Source: Sphingopyxis sp.
GTDB lineage: Bacteria; Pseudomonadota; Alphaproteobacteria; Sphingomonadales; Sphingomonadaceae
Direction of reading: 5' to 3'
DNA: 64,000 bases
NCBI GenBank assembly: GCA_017745175.1
Contig: JAGHZY010000012.1
Coordinates: 1-64,000 of the forward strand
In this document: positions 8,440-17,342 of the stretch, one piece after another
Numbering within the stretch: position 1 is the first letter of the stretch
Layout: every line of letters begins with the position of its first letter
Translations under genes and position numbers: made by a program
The notes under the pieces: generated by a model
Told to the model about the DNA's origin: nothing
Seen by the model: the letters and a program-made list of their open reading frames with translations, nothing else
Database searches by the model: none

Positions 8440-10056
8440 ATGCTAGATTTTCCGCGTTGGAAGACCATCGGCATCAGCATCATCCTGCTGCTCGGTATTC
8501 TCTTCTCCATTCCCAGCTTTCTGCCTGAAAAGACGGTCAATAATCTTCCGTCCTTCCTGCAGGCAAAGGTCAATCTCGGCCTCGACCTTGCCGGCGGCAG
8601 CCATCTGTTGCTCGAGGCCGACATTGCCGATCTGCGCAAGACACAGCTTGCCAATATGGAAAAGACCGTTCGCACTGCGATGCGCGGCGAAAGCGGCCCC
8701 GACGACGATATCGCGATCGGCGAGCTTTCGACCGCGGGCGGCAAGATCAGTTTCCTCGTCCGCGACCTCGCGAAGCTCGACGCAGCGCGCGAACGCCTGT
8801 TCAGCGAGACGCGCGGCACGCAGCAGCAGATGGGTCAACGCGACTGGAACATCACGGTGATCGATTCGACGCGGATCGTGATGACGCCGACCGGCGCCGG
8901 ACAGGCGGAGGCGGTCAAGAACGCGATGGATACCGCGCGCGACATCATCGACAAGCGCGTCAACGCGCTCGGCACGCGCGAGCCGACGATCATTCGCGAA
9001 GGCGACGACCGCGTGGTGGTGCAGGTCCCGGGCCTGCAGGATCCGGCGGCGCTGAAGGAACTGATCGGCAAGACCGCGCGCCTCGAATTCCGCATGGTTG
9101 ACACCAATGCCGACCCCAATGAAGCCGCCGCGGGCCGCGTGCCCGTGGGCAGCGAAATCGTCCCCTATGCCGTGGGCGAGGGCAATGGCGCCGCATTCGA
9201 AGTGCTGCGCCGCCAAGTGATGATCAGCGGCGAGCAGCTGATCAATGCGCAGCAGAGCTATGACCCGCAGAGCAACCAGCCGGTGGTTTCGATCCGTTTC
9301 GATTCGGGCGGTTCGGCAACCTTTGCCAAGGTTACCGCGCAGAATGTCGGCAAGCGTTTCGCCATGGTCCTCGATGGCAAGGTGTTGTCGGCGCCGTCGA
9401 TCAACGAGCCGATCCTTGGCGGCAGCGCCCAGATTTCAGGCAGCTTCAGCGTTGCCAGCGCCAATGCGCTGGCGATCTCGTTGCGGTCGGGTGCGCTGCC
9501 GGTGAAGATGACGGTCGTCGAGGAGCGGACGGTTACGCCCGAACTCGGCGCCGATTCGATCCGGAAGGGCGCGATTGCCGGGATCATCGCCACCGTGTCG
9601 GTGCTCGTGCTGATGCTCGTCGTTTACGGCCGCTTCGGCGTCTATGCCTGCGTTGCGCTGATCTTCAACGTCTTCCTGATCATCGCGGTCATGGCGGCGT
9701 TCAACGCGACGCTGACCTTGCCGGGTATCGCGGGTTTCGTGCTCACCATCGGCGCCGCGGTCGACGCGAACGTGCTGATCAACGAGCGCATACGCGAGGA
9801 GCTCAAGCGCGGGCGGCGGCCATTCCAGGCCGTCGAACTGGGTTATACCGAGGCGAGCCGCGCGATTTTCGACGCGAACGTCACCAACGTCATCGCGGCG
9901 TCGTTGATGTTCTGGTTCGGCTCGGGCCCGATCAAGGGCTTCGCCGTCGTGCTGACGATCGGCATCGTCACCAGCGTCTTCACCGCCGTGACCGTCACGC
10001 GCATGTTCGTGGCCCATTGGCTGCGCACGAAGCGCCCGACGGCGATCAATATTTAA
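8440..10056 (+). CDS. secD: Protein translocase subunit SecD
   Basis: 538 residues, inner membrane. An N-terminal membrane anchor is followed by the periplasmic P1/head region (LGLDLAGGSHLLLEADI near the start, DKRVNALGTREPTI in the middle, and the SGSFSVASANALAISLRSGALP stretch). The C-terminal export domain has five membrane segments, with GFVLTIGAAVDANVLINERIREEL, the conserved TM4 Asp region used in proton coupling. ATG 8440 is preferred over an in-frame TTG at 8419. The secF gene begins 16 bases downstream, so the two are co-transcribed. Confidence 0.97.
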   Translation: MLDFPRWKTIGISIILLLGILFSIPSFLPEKTVNNLPSFLQAKVNLGLDLAGGSHLLLEADIADLRKTQLANMEKTVRTAMRGESGPDDDIAIGELSTAGGKISFLVRDLAKLDAARERLFSETRGTQQQMGQRDWNITVIDSTRIVMTPTGAGQAEAVKNAMDTARDIIDKRVNALGTREPTIIREGDDRVVVQVPGLQDPAALKELIGKTARLEFRMVDTNADPNEAAAGRVPVGSEIVPYAVGEGNGAAFEVLRRQVMISGEQLINAQQSYDPQSNQPVVSIRFDSGGSATFAKVTAQNVGKRFAMVLDGKVLSAPSINEPILGGSAQISGSFSVASANALAISLRSGALPVKMTVVEERTVTPELGADSIRKGAIAGIIATVSVLVLMLVVYGRFGVYACVALIFNVFLIIAVMAAFNATLTLPGIAGFVLTIGAAVDANVLINERIREELKRGRRPFQAVELGYTEASRAIFDANVTNVIAASLMFWFGSGPIKGFAVVLTIGIVTSVFTAVTVTRMFVAHWLRTKRPTAINI

Positions 10057-10072
10057 AGGAGGGAGCGAAATC

Positions 10073-11053
10073 ATGCGCTTGCTGAAACTCGTCCCCGACG
10101 ACACGAACATCGACTTCCTGCGGTGGCGCAAGGTCGCCTCCGCGATGAGCATCATTCTGGTCGTCATCTCGATCGCGCTCGTTGCGGTGCGCGGGCTCAA
10201 CCTGGGTATCGACTTCGTCGGCGGCCAGTCGGTCCGCGTCGAATTCACGCAGGATATGCCGCCGATCGACGAAATTCGCGAAAAGGTCGGCGATATCGGC
10301 CTTGGCGAAGCGACGATCCAGCAATTCGGGTCGGACAAGGCGGTGTCGATCCGCACCGCGCTGCCCGATGGCGGCAAGGCGACGGCCGAACGCGCGGGGC
10401 AGCAGCTTGTGGCGGGCCTCAACAAGGCCTTCCCGACCGCGAAGACCGGTTCGGTCGAGACCGTGTCGGGCAAGGTGTCGGAGGAATTGCTGCGCACGGG
10501 CGCGATCAGCCTCGCGCTCGCGATGCTCGGCATCTCGATCTACATCTGGGTCCGCTTCGAATGGCAGTTCGGCGTCGGTGCGCTCGGCCGTCTGTTTCAC
10601 GAGGTCGCGCTGACGTTCGGCTTTTTTGCGGTGACGCAGATCCAGTTCGATCTGAACAGCGTGGCGGCGTTGCTGACGATCGTCGGCTATTCGCTGAACG
10701 ACACGATCGTCGTGTATGACCGTATTCGCGAAAACCTGAAAAAATATCGCAAGATGGACATCATTCCGCTGCTCAACCTCAGCATCAACGAGACGCTGTC
10801 GCGTACCGTGATGACGAGCGTCGCGATGTTGCTCGCGCTCGGCATGCTGCTGATCTTCGGCCCCGATGTGATCTTCGGCTTCACCGCGGCGATCCTGCTA
10901 GGCGTCTTTGTCGGCACCTATTCGTCGATCCTGATGTCGACGCCGATCCTTGTGTGGCTGAAGGTTGGTCCGCACAGCTTCGTACCGCGCACGACGGCCG
11001 GCATTGAAGGCGGCGAACGTGTCGAGCGCAAGGACGACGGCGCGGTCGTCTGA
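10073..11053 (+). CDS. secF: Protein translocase subunit SecF
   Basis: 326 residues. One N-terminal membrane segment is followed by the periplasmic domain (LNLGIDFVGGQSVRVEF) and five C-terminal segments. The hallmark AALLTIVGYSLNDTIVVYDRIREN is present. It works with SecD to complete Sec-dependent export using proton motive force. A near-perfect AAGGAGGG ribosome site lies 10 bases before the ATG, much stronger than that of secD. The C-terminal tail after residue 300 is polar and charged. A strong hairpin follows the stop. Confidence 0.97.
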   Translation: MRLLKLVPDDTNIDFLRWRKVASAMSIILVVISIALVAVRGLNLGIDFVGGQSVRVEFTQDMPPIDEIREKVGDIGLGEATIQQFGSDKAVSIRTALPDGGKATAERAGQQLVAGLNKAFPTAKTGSVETVSGKVSEELLRTGAISLALAMLGISIYIWVRFEWQFGVGALGRLFHEVALTFGFFAVTQIQFDLNSVAALLTIVGYSLNDTIVVYDRIRENLKKYRKMDIIPLLNLSINETLSRTVMTSVAMLLALGMLLIFGPDVIFGFTAAILLGVFVGTYSSILMSTPILVWLKVGPHSFVPRTTAGIEGGERVERKDDGAVV

Positions 11054-11077
11054 CGCTTCGTCATCGTGCGAGAATCC

Positions 11078-11117
11078 GGCGCCGGCCTGCTTTTCGAGCG
11101 GGCCGGCGCCTTCGTTT
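11078..11117. terminator. Rho-independent-like terminator after secF
   Basis: A 10-bp perfect GC-rich stem (11078-11087 with 11101-11110) has a 13-base loop and is followed by TTCGTTT. It can serve secF and also the convergent glycosyltransferase gene, whose stop codon is right beside it. Confidence 0.8.
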
Positions 11118-12293
11118 CTAGAGACCGGCGCAGCGCCGCAGATGCGCGGCGAGCTCGCGGCCGTTGCGATTCCAGTCGAAGCGGCCCGCGAGCGTCGCGG
11201 CGACATCGGCCGGTGAAGGCGGGCTTGCCAGGATGGACTGCACCGCTTCGGCAATTGCGGCCGGAGTACGGTCGACGATACGGCCCGCGGTGGGCGAGGT
11301 GACCAGTTCGGCGGCGCCGCCGGCATCGCTGATCACGATTGGCGTGCCGCAGGCGAGCGCTTCCACCCACGCATTGGCGAGACCCTCGCTGACGGATGGC
11401 ATGACGACGGCATCGGCTGCGCGGTAGAGCCCGGGCAGGTCGGCGTTGGCGACGGGTCCCATGAAATGGACGCGGCCATCCATACCGAGCCTTGCGGCCA
11501 GCGCGCGGTAACTGCCCTCCGCCTCGCCGGCTCCGGCGAGCCGATAGTGTACGCCCGGCAGCGCGGCCAGCGCTTCGATCACGAGCGCCTGCCCCTTGCG
11601 CGGGATCAGCGCGCCGACGGAAAGGATGACGGGCGTTTCGCCGATGCCGAACGCGGCCCGCGCGGCGGTGCGGTCGCCGGGGTGAAAGCGTGCCGCATCG
11701 ATGCCGGTGTAGTGGACGGTGACTTTGGCCGGGTCGATGCCGATGGCGGCCATGTCGTCGCGCATCGCTTCGGAGACGGCGAGCAGGCCGGCGGCGTTTG
11801 CGCCGGCTTCGATCACCTGGCGCCGCGTTGCCGGATCGTGGCCGAAGTGGCTGATATCGGCGCCGCGCGCCTTGGCCGAGAAGGGGAGACCGAGCGTGTC
11901 GGCAACGCGCATGGCGGCGGGGCCGTCGGGGTAGAAGAATTGCGCGTCTATCACGTCGTAGGTCTGCCCGCGAACAGCCGCCAAGACCGCGCGCGCAACT
12001 TGCGCCGGATTGAAGCGCGCGCCGATGCGCGGGATCAACGTGAAGCGAGGGTGGTGGACGATGAGTCCGTTCCGGACCTCGCTTCGCGGCAGGTTACGCA
12101 GCGCACGGTAGCGTTTGTGGAGCGACAGCGGGAAGGGAGGCAGGCCGACGGGGGCGACGATCGTGAGCTCGATCCCGGGCTGTGCCGCAAGCGCGCGCAG
12201 GCTTCTCTCGACGAACAGCCCGAAGTTTGGCCGCGCGATGTCGGGGAACAGGGTTGCGATCGACAGGACGCGCAAGGGTGGAGCGGTGGACAC
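11118..12293 (-). CDS. Glycosyltransferase family 4 (GT-B fold)
   Basis: 391 residues in the GT-B arrangement. The N-terminal acceptor domain starts LSIATLFPD with GLFVERSLRAL, typical of exopolysaccharide and capsule GT4 enzymes. The C-terminal donor domain shows ILSVGALIPRKGQALVIEAL, then PSVSEGLANAWVEALACGTPIV, containing the E-x7-E nucleotide-sugar site. It transfers a sugar to a polysaccharide or lipid acceptor at the cytoplasmic face; neither donor nor acceptor can be read from sequence. The start is GTG at 12293, directly after the TGA of the upstream regulator gene, so translation is probably coupled. No other polysaccharide gene is nearby. Confidence 0.9.
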   Translation of the reverse strand: MSTAPPLRVLSIATLFPDIARPNFGLFVERSLRALAAQPGIELTIVAPVGLPPFPLSLHKRYRALRNLPRSEVRNGLIVHHPRFTLIPRIGARFNPAQVARAVLAAVRGQTYDVIDAQFFYPDGPAAMRVADTLGLPFSAKARGADISHFGHDPATRRQVIEAGANAAGLLAVSEAMRDDMAAIGIDPAKVTVHYTGIDAARFHPGDRTAARAAFGIGETPVILSVGALIPRKGQALVIEALAALPGVHYRLAGAGEAEGSYRALAARLGMDGRVHFMGPVANADLPGLYRAADAVVMPSVSEGLANAWVEALACGTPIVISDAGGAAELVTSPTAGRIVDRTPAAIAEAVQSILASPPSPADVAATLAGRFDWNRNGRELAAHLRRCAGL

Positions 12294-12854
12294 TCAGAGC
12301 GTGCGGAGCAGGCGGACGGCGACGGCTGCCCAGGGCGGATTGCTGACGACCTGCTGGCGCTGGCCGGTACCGAGTGGAAGCAGATGAAGCTTTTCGCCAT
12401 CGACGTTGAGCAGCCGCGCGAAGAAGAAGCGGCCGGCAGGTCGGGGCACGAGAAGGTCGCGGTTGAGCGCGCTCGCCCAGTCGCCCTCGGTGCGGCGACA
12501 CCAGATTTCGTCGCCCGCGCGATAGTCGCCGATCGACGAGGTGACGCGCACCGCGACCATGTCTTCACCCGGGCGCGCGGTGAGCGCCTGTTCGACGCGG
12601 GTCGGTGCCTGTGCGCCGTCGGCGCCGAGCAGCGCCGTGATCGTGAGCTGTGTGTCCTGCGGCAGCTGCACCAGTTCGGCGGCATCGACGCCGAGTGCAG
12701 CGGCGATGCGGTTCATCCAGCCGAGCGACAAGGTGCGCGTGCCGGTTTCAAGGCGGCCGATCGTCTGCGCGGTGGTCGGCGGGATGCAACGTTGTCCCAC
12801 TTCCTCGAGCGTCAGGCCCTTGGCACGGCGGACGGATCGTATGCTGTTTATCAT
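12294..12854 (-). CDS. XRE-family regulator with S24/LexA-like C-terminal domain
   Basis: 186 residues. A helix-turn-helix domain of the Cro/CI type occupies about 1-60 (SIRSVRRAKGLTLEEVGQRC, then TIGRLETGTRTLSLGWMNRIAAAL). The C-terminal half resembles the CI/LexA peptidase fold (YRAGDEIWCRR, ARLLNVDGEKLHLLPL, SNPPW), but the usual catalytic Lys in a KRL motif is ARL here, so self-cleavage is doubtful. Likely a DNA-binding repressor. It abuts the glycosyltransferase gene with no spacing, so it may control that gene and itself. The start at 12854 removes a non-conserved extension; another in-frame start lies at 13010. Confidence 0.8.
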   Translation of the reverse strand: MINSIRSVRRAKGLTLEEVGQRCIPPTTAQTIGRLETGTRTLSLGWMNRIAAALGVDAAELVQLPQDTQLTITALLGADGAQAPTRVEQALTARPGEDMVAVRVTSSIGDYRAGDEIWCRRTEGDWASALNRDLLVPRPAGRFFFARLLNVDGEKLHLLPLGTGQRQQVVSNPPWAAVAVRLLRTL

Positions 12855-12940
12855 GGGACGGCTTTCGGATAACCAAATCGGTTTCTTCTTTCCTACAAAA
12901 TATTCCAGTGTCAAGTCCGGCGTGAGTGAAGGAGAATCGC

Positions 12941-13423
12941 ATGACCGCACGCCGCCTCGAAATCCGGATCCACCCCGACGACCGGACCGATCCGGGCAGG
13001 CCGGGGCCACAGGCGATGCGCCACGTGATGGTCAATGTCGCGGAAAGCCCGATCGGCTGGCTGGCATCGCGCGGCTTGCTCACCGCCACGCAGCTCGGGG
13101 CGGGCGAACGACTGCGGGGCGATTATGAGCGTGCGGGACTGGCGGCGCGAGTCACGATGCGCTGGGACGCTGAGCCACCCGGAAAGAGTCGCGGCGGGGC
13201 GCGAGCGTCGGACGCGTCGCTGGCGCGGATCGATGCGCACCGGCGCTTTCACGCGGCGCTGGATGCCGCCGGGCCGGGGCTCGCCGATATCTGCTGGCGC
13301 GTGATTTGCGCGGGGGAGGGAATCGGCGGCGCGGAAAAGGCGCTCGGATGGCCGGCGCGCTCGGGCAAGCTGGTGCTCGGTCTCGCGCTCGACCGGCTGG
13401 CGCGCTTTTACGGGATGGGGTGA
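12941..13423 (+). CDS. DUF6456 domain protein
   Basis: 160 residues. The block ESPIGWLASRGLLTATQLGAGERLRGDYERAGLAARVTMRWD, then RIDAHRRFHAALDAAGP and ALGWPARSGKLVLGLALDRLARFYG, matches DUF6456, a C-terminal domain of alphaproteobacterial proteins that often sits behind a helix-turn-helix region. Here the HTH half is missing, so this is the short form. The role is unknown; a DNA-related function has been inferred from its partners in longer proteins. AAGGAG lies 6 bases before the ATG at 12941. It is divergent from the XRE gene, sharing an 86-base promoter region. Confidence 0.85.
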   Translation: MTARRLEIRIHPDDRTDPGRPGPQAMRHVMVNVAESPIGWLASRGLLTATQLGAGERLRGDYERAGLAARVTMRWDAEPPGKSRGGARASDASLARIDAHRRFHAALDAAGPGLADICWRVICAGEGIGGAEKALGWPARSGKLVLGLALDRLARFYGMG

Positions 13424-13464
13424 GGGGCGACGGCTGTTTTCAACCGAAGGCTGACATACATCCT

Positions 13465-13572
13465 CCCCTCCCTTTTAGAGAGGGGCCGGGGGTGGGTAGC
13501 CGCCGAAGGCGGCGCTCTACTGCAGCTCGCTTCCCTTGCACCCACCCCTAACCCCTCCCTAAAAGGGAGGGG
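13465..13572. repeat. Large intergenic palindrome
   Basis: Outer arms of 13 bp (13465-13477 CCCCTCCCTTTTA; 13560-13572) pair perfectly. Inner GGGTGGG/CCCACCC stretches extend the fold. It lies between two convergent genes and has the form of a dispersed sphingomonad repeat; it may stop transcription from both sides. Confidence 0.8.
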
Positions 13573-13627
13573 GTACTGGCAGCTCTCCACTCCAAAAAAG
13601 ACGCGCTGATGGCCAGCCGATCGCTGG

Positions 13628-15403
13628 TTATCCCAGCGCTTCTACTTCTTCGGCAAGCGCGAGCCAACGATCTTCCGCCGCGGCCTTCTCGTCACGCAGC
13701 TTGTCGAGCTTTGCAGTCAGTGCATTGAACCGCGCGTTGTCGCGCGTAAACAGGCTACCGTCGGACAGCTCGGTTTCGATCCCCGTCATTTCCTGCTCGA
13801 TCTCCCCGATCCGGCCGGGCAGCAGGTCGTAGTCGCGCTGGTCCTTGTAGCTGAGCTTCTTGCGCGCGGTCGGCGGGGGCGGCGGGGCAGCGGTCGCAGC
13901 CTTGGCTTTGACACTGTTCGGCCTGCTCCGCTTCGCTTCCCAGTCGGCATAACCGCCCGCAACGATGTCGACCTTGCCCGATCCGTCGAGGCCGAGGGTC
14001 ACGGTGACGGTGCGGTCGAGGAAGTCGCGGTCGTGGCTGACGAGGAGCACGGTGCCGGCATAGTCGGCAATGACCTCCTGCAGGAGGTCGAGCGTTTCGA
14101 GGTCGAGGTCGTTCGTCGGCTCGTCGAGCACGAGCAGGTTCGATTCGCGGGCGAATTCGCGCGCGAGGAGAAGGCGCGAGCGCTCACCGCCCGACAGCGC
14201 GCCGACGCTCGCCTCGCTGACGCCGGGGTCGAAGAGGAATTCTTTCAGATAGCCCTGGATATGCTTTTTGACGCCGCGCACCTCGACCCAGTCGCCGCCG
14301 TCGGCGAGGATGTCGCGGACGGTTTTGTCGGGCGACAGCAGGCTGCGCTGCTGGTCGATGACGATGCCGTCGAGCGTCGGGGCGAGGGTTATACTGCCTT
14401 CGTCGGGCTGGATTTCGCCGGTGAGCAGCTTGAGCAGGGTCGACTTGCCCGCGCCGTTGGCACCGACGATGCCGATGCGGTCGCCGCGCTGGACGCGAAA
14501 GTCGAGGCCCTTGATGATCGTGCGGTCGCCGAAGCTTTTCGACACGCCCTCGGCGACGATCACCGATTTCGAGCGCACATCGTCGTTGGCAAGGCCGAGC
14601 TTGGCGACACCGGGGCCGCCGATCATTGCGGCGCGGGTGGCGCGCATTTCCTTGAGCTTCTCAAGGCGGCCCTGATTGCGCTTGCGCCGCGCGGTCACCC
14701 CGCGTTCGAGCCAGTGCGCCTCGAGCCGCAGTTTCGAATCGAGCTTCTGTGCGGCACGCGCTTCTTCGGCCGCGACCGCGTCGCTCCATTCCTCGAAGCC
14801 GCCGAAGCCGATTTCCTTGCGGCGGATGCTGCCGCGGTCGAGCCAAAGGGTCTGGCGCGTGAGACGCGTCAGGAAGGTACGGTCGTGACTGATGACGACG
14901 AAGGCGCCGGTGTAGCGCGCGAGCCAGCTTTCGAGCCAGTCGATCGCGGCGAGGTCGAGATGGTTGGTCGGCTCGTCGAGGAGCAGCACGTCGGGGTTCT
15001 GCGCAAGCGCGCGCGCGAGCGCCGCGCGGCGGCGTTCGCCGCCCGACGCGCTGGCAGCGGAGCGGCTCATATCGATGCCGAGTTGATCGGCGATTGCAGC
15101 GACCTCATGGGCTTCGGGAGCGTTCGGTGCGGCGACGGCAAAATCCATCAGCGTCGCGAAGCCCGAAAAATCGGGTTCCTGTTCGAGCATCACGACATGG
15201 GTGCCCGGCACGATGACGCGCTTGCCCTTGTCCGCGTCGATCTGGCCCGAGAGCAGCTTGAGCAAGGTCGTCTTGCCCGCGCCGTTGCGGCCGATCAGCG
15301 CGAGCCGGTCGCGTTCGCCGACATAGATGTCGAGGTTCTGGAACAGCCAGCCGCTGCCCTGCACAAGGCCGAGGCCTTCGTATGAAAGAATGGGAGCTGC
15401 CAT
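13628..15403 (-). CDS. uup: ABC-F family ATPase, Uup type
   Basis: 591 residues: two ABC ATPase domains on one chain and no membrane segments. The first Walker A is GRNGAGKTT at 38-46, with signature SASGGERRRAALARAL and Walker B LLLDEPTNHLD. The second domain has GANGAGKST, LSGGERSRLLLAREF and LVLDEPTNDLD. The linker has RGVTARRKRNQGRLEKLKEMR, and a C-terminal coiled coil (about 520-591) is typical of Uup. Uup proteins act on ribosomes or branched DNA structures and limit transposon excision in E. coli. ATG 15403 starts the conserved MAAPILSYEGL; a further in-frame ATG is not conserved. Confidence 0.92.
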   Translation of the reverse strand: MAAPILSYEGLGLVQGSGWLFQNLDIYVGERDRLALIGRNGAGKTTLLKLLSGQIDADKGKRVIVPGTHVVMLEQEPDFSGFATLMDFAVAAPNAPEAHEVAAIADQLGIDMSRSAASASGGERRRAALARALAQNPDVLLLDEPTNHLDLAAIDWLESWLARYTGAFVVISHDRTFLTRLTRQTLWLDRGSIRRKEIGFGGFEEWSDAVAAEEARAAQKLDSKLRLEAHWLERGVTARRKRNQGRLEKLKEMRATRAAMIGGPGVAKLGLANDDVRSKSVIVAEGVSKSFGDRTIIKGLDFRVQRGDRIGIVGANGAGKSTLLKLLTGEIQPDEGSITLAPTLDGIVIDQQRSLLSPDKTVRDILADGGDWVEVRGVKKHIQGYLKEFLFDPGVSEASVGALSGGERSRLLLAREFARESNLLVLDEPTNDLDLETLDLLQEVIADYAGTVLLVSHDRDFLDRTVTVTLGLDGSGKVDIVAGGYADWEAKRSRPNSVKAKAATAAPPPPPTARKKLSYKDQRDYDLLPGRIGEIEQEMTGIETELSDGSLFTRDNARFNALTAKLDKLRDEKAAAEDRWLALAEEVEALG

Positions 15404-15537
15404 GATGAACGGCGCGCTACCGATACGTTCAGCATCATGCAAGCGCGCTGCGCACAAAGGCCGGAACGGGTTCGCTCCGTCTGCGTTACGGGGCGGACAT
15501 CACAGATGACCGGAAGCCCGGTTCACAGGAGAATGAA

Positions 15538-16284
15538 ATGACGAAGCAATTGTTCGCCGTTATGGCAACCGGACTGGCGCTGGTGGCGGCGACGCCCGCG
15601 CTCGCGCAACAGGGAGGTTCGACGGTGACTGCAGCAACGACCCAGGGCCCGATCCTGACCTTCTCGGTCAGCGAGGAAGTGCGTTCGCGTCCCGATCAGG
15701 CGAGCGTCGGCGCGGGCGTGACGACCACCGCGCCGACCGCGGTCGAGGCGATGCGTGCGAACGCTACCGCGATGGACAAGCTGATCGCCGCGGCGAAGGC
15801 GCGCGGAATCAAGGCCGAGGATATCCAGACGAGCGGCATCAACCTGTCGCCGCAATATGACTATAACAATCGCGGTGACGGCCAGCCGCCGCGCTTCCTG
15901 GGATATCAGGTGTCGAACAGCGTTCGCGCGACGACATCGAAGATCGAAGACATCGGCCCGCTACTCGACGCGCTCGTCGCCGCGGGTGGTACCAACATCG
16001 ACGGGCCGTCGTTCGGCATGAAGGATCCCGACGCGCAGCTCGTCGGCGCACGCGGCACCGCGATCAAGGCGGCCGAAGCGAAGGCGCAGGATTATGCACG
16101 GCTCGCAGGCTTCCGCGGCGTCGAGCTGGTGTCGATCAGCGAAGGCGGCAGCTTCGGCCCGCAGCCGCCGATGCCCATGGTCCGCATGGCGATGGACGCC
16201 GGTTCGGCAAAGGCTACGCCGGTGGAGCCGGGTCGCGTTTCCAACACGCTGACGCTGAATTTCCAGTATCGTCTGGTGAAGTAA
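15538..16284 (+). CDS. Periplasmic SIMPL (DUF541) domain protein
   Basis: 248 residues. A signal peptide covers about 1-23 (ending ATPALAQQ). The SIMPL domain follows: ILTFSVSEEVRSRPDQASVGAGVTT, GIKAEDIQTSGINLSPQY with YDYNNRGDGQPPRFLGYQVSN, and a C-terminal AEAKAQDYARLAGFRGVELVSISEG. Such proteins are periplasmic or outer-membrane associated, linked to oxidative stress and filamentous assemblies in some bacteria, with no defined activity here. GGAGAATGAAATG gives a ribosome site 6 bases before the start. It is divergent from uup. Confidence 0.9.
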   Translation: MTKQLFAVMATGLALVAATPALAQQGGSTVTAATTQGPILTFSVSEEVRSRPDQASVGAGVTTTAPTAVEAMRANATAMDKLIAAAKARGIKAEDIQTSGINLSPQYDYNNRGDGQPPRFLGYQVSNSVRATTSKIEDIGPLLDALVAAGGTNIDGPSFGMKDPDAQLVGARGTAIKAAEAKAQDYARLAGFRGVELVSISEGGSFGPQPPMPMVRMAMDAGSAKATPVEPGRVSNTLTLNFQYRLVK

Positions 16285-16291
16285 GCCCGAA

Positions 16292-16372
16292 TTCTGTGCC
16301 CCGGCGAAAGCCGGGGTCCAGAATGAAAGAGCTGCGCTATCCGCATGGACCCCGGCTTTCGCGGGGGTTCAG
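16292..16372. repeat. Intergenic palindrome
   Basis: CCCCGGCGAAAGCCGGGGTCCA near 16299 faces an inverted copy TGGACCCCGGCTTTCGCGGGG ending near 16369. The arms pair over about 20 bp with one short loop. It lies between convergent genes and probably belongs to the same class of dispersed repeats; it may terminate both transcripts. Confidence 0.75.
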
Positions 16373-16373
16373 T

Positions 16374-17054
16374 TTAAGCCAGCTCCCCGTCGGCCCACGG
16401 CCAAGGGCGTTCGCGGAACCACTTGGTGATGATATATTTGCATCCCTTGCGTACCTTCATCCCGTGGTGGAGCGTGTCGGGGTTGGCAGTGCCATCGGGC
16501 CGCACATTGTTCCATGCAAGCAGCTTGCCGGTTTCGGGCTGGTGCATCTTGCCGGTCGAGAGGAAGCGCGTCGCGCCGCCCGCCGCGGGCTCGTTGAGGT
16601 AGATCATCAGCGTCCAGCTGCGCTGGCCCGGGATTGTGCAATAGGTTTCCCAGTCGGCCCCATGCGGGTCGAAATAGTCGGTGTGCGCCTTGAACTCCTG
16701 CCCGACCTCATAGCGCTGGCCCTGCATTGGCTCGCCATATTCGCGTGGAATGCCGGTAAGATCGTGGAGGCGGCTGTTGACCGTGATCACGATCGGATCG
16801 CGATGGTCGAGGTCGCAGGTCGTGCTGGTGCGAAATGCCTCGTCGCCATTCGGATCGGCGATCGTTGAAGGCCGCACGTCGCGGTCGATCTGCGCCATCA
16901 ACGCGGCGCAGGTCTCGGCGTCGAGAAAGCCGGGGAGGATGAACTGTTGCAGTTTCGGCGTCGGCGTGCGGCGGATGCCAGGGACGACCGCGAGCCGCTC
17001 GGCGGTGCGGTCGGCGCCCGAGGTCGCCATGTCGACATGATCATTCGCAGCCAT
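16374..17054 (-). CDS. 2-oxoglutarate/Fe(II) oxygenase, prolyl 4-hydroxylase-like
   Basis: 226 residues. The double-stranded beta-helix shows the iron triad His125-x-Asp127 in EFKAHTDYFDPHG and His196 in LHHGMKV. Lys206 in KGCKYIITKWF is the expected 2-oxoglutarate ligand. QRYEVGQEF and AGGATRF are typical of the P4Hc family. It hydroxylates a protein or peptide substrate not evident here. The start at 17054 is chosen because the frame further upstream only translates the antisense of tRNA-His (the well-known false GLEPATSGTTN extension). Confidence 0.9.
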   Translation of the reverse strand: MAANDHVDMATSGADRTAERLAVVPGIRRTPTPKLQQFILPGFLDAETCAALMAQIDRDVRPSTIADPNGDEAFRTSTTCDLDHRDPIVITVNSRLHDLTGIPREYGEPMQGQRYEVGQEFKAHTDYFDPHGADWETYCTIPGQRSWTLMIYLNEPAAGGATRFLSTGKMHQPETGKLLAWNNVRPDGTANPDTLHHGMKVRKGCKYIITKWFRERPWPWADGELA

Positions 17055-17168
17055 GGCGCGCTTTTTAGCAGGGAAGCGCGTGCGAACAATGCTTGACGAG
17101 CGGGGGTGCGCGCGCCTATTCGCCGCGCGCTGTCGAGGGCGCTTCGCGCGCGCCTCTTCGCTTATGTG

Positions 17169-17245
17169 GCGACCATAGCTCAGTTGGTTAGAGCGCCGGT
17201 TTGTGGTACCGGAGGTCGCGGGTTCGAGCCCCGTTGGTCGCCCCA
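17169..17245 (+). tRNA. tRNA-His (GTG)
   Basis: Cloverleaf of 77 nt with encoded CCA at 17243-17245. The acceptor GCGACCA pairs with TGGTCGC; the discriminator is C. The anticodon loop TTGTGGT between CCGGT and ACCGG gives GTG. A G lies at the -1 position (17168) in the DNA, as in tRNA-His with encoded G-1. TTCGAGCC marks the T-loop. Confidence 0.95.
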
Positions 17246-17342
17246 TTTTCTCTATCATTGCGCATAGACGCTTTTGGGGTGACTCGCTGCGCCTGTTGGA
17301 TTATTACGTTCTGACGTAATTATCTAATGCGAGGATGAGCCA

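Noticed and set aside
13465..13572. Small RNA gene
   Set aside because: The region folds well but has the symmetrical form of a dispersed repeat between convergent genes, and there is no promoter-like sequence.
17055..17258. N-terminal extension of the prolyl-hydroxylase-like gene
   Set aside because: The extra residues (RPTGLEPATSGTTNRR) are translation of the antisense of tRNA-His, a well-known annotation error.
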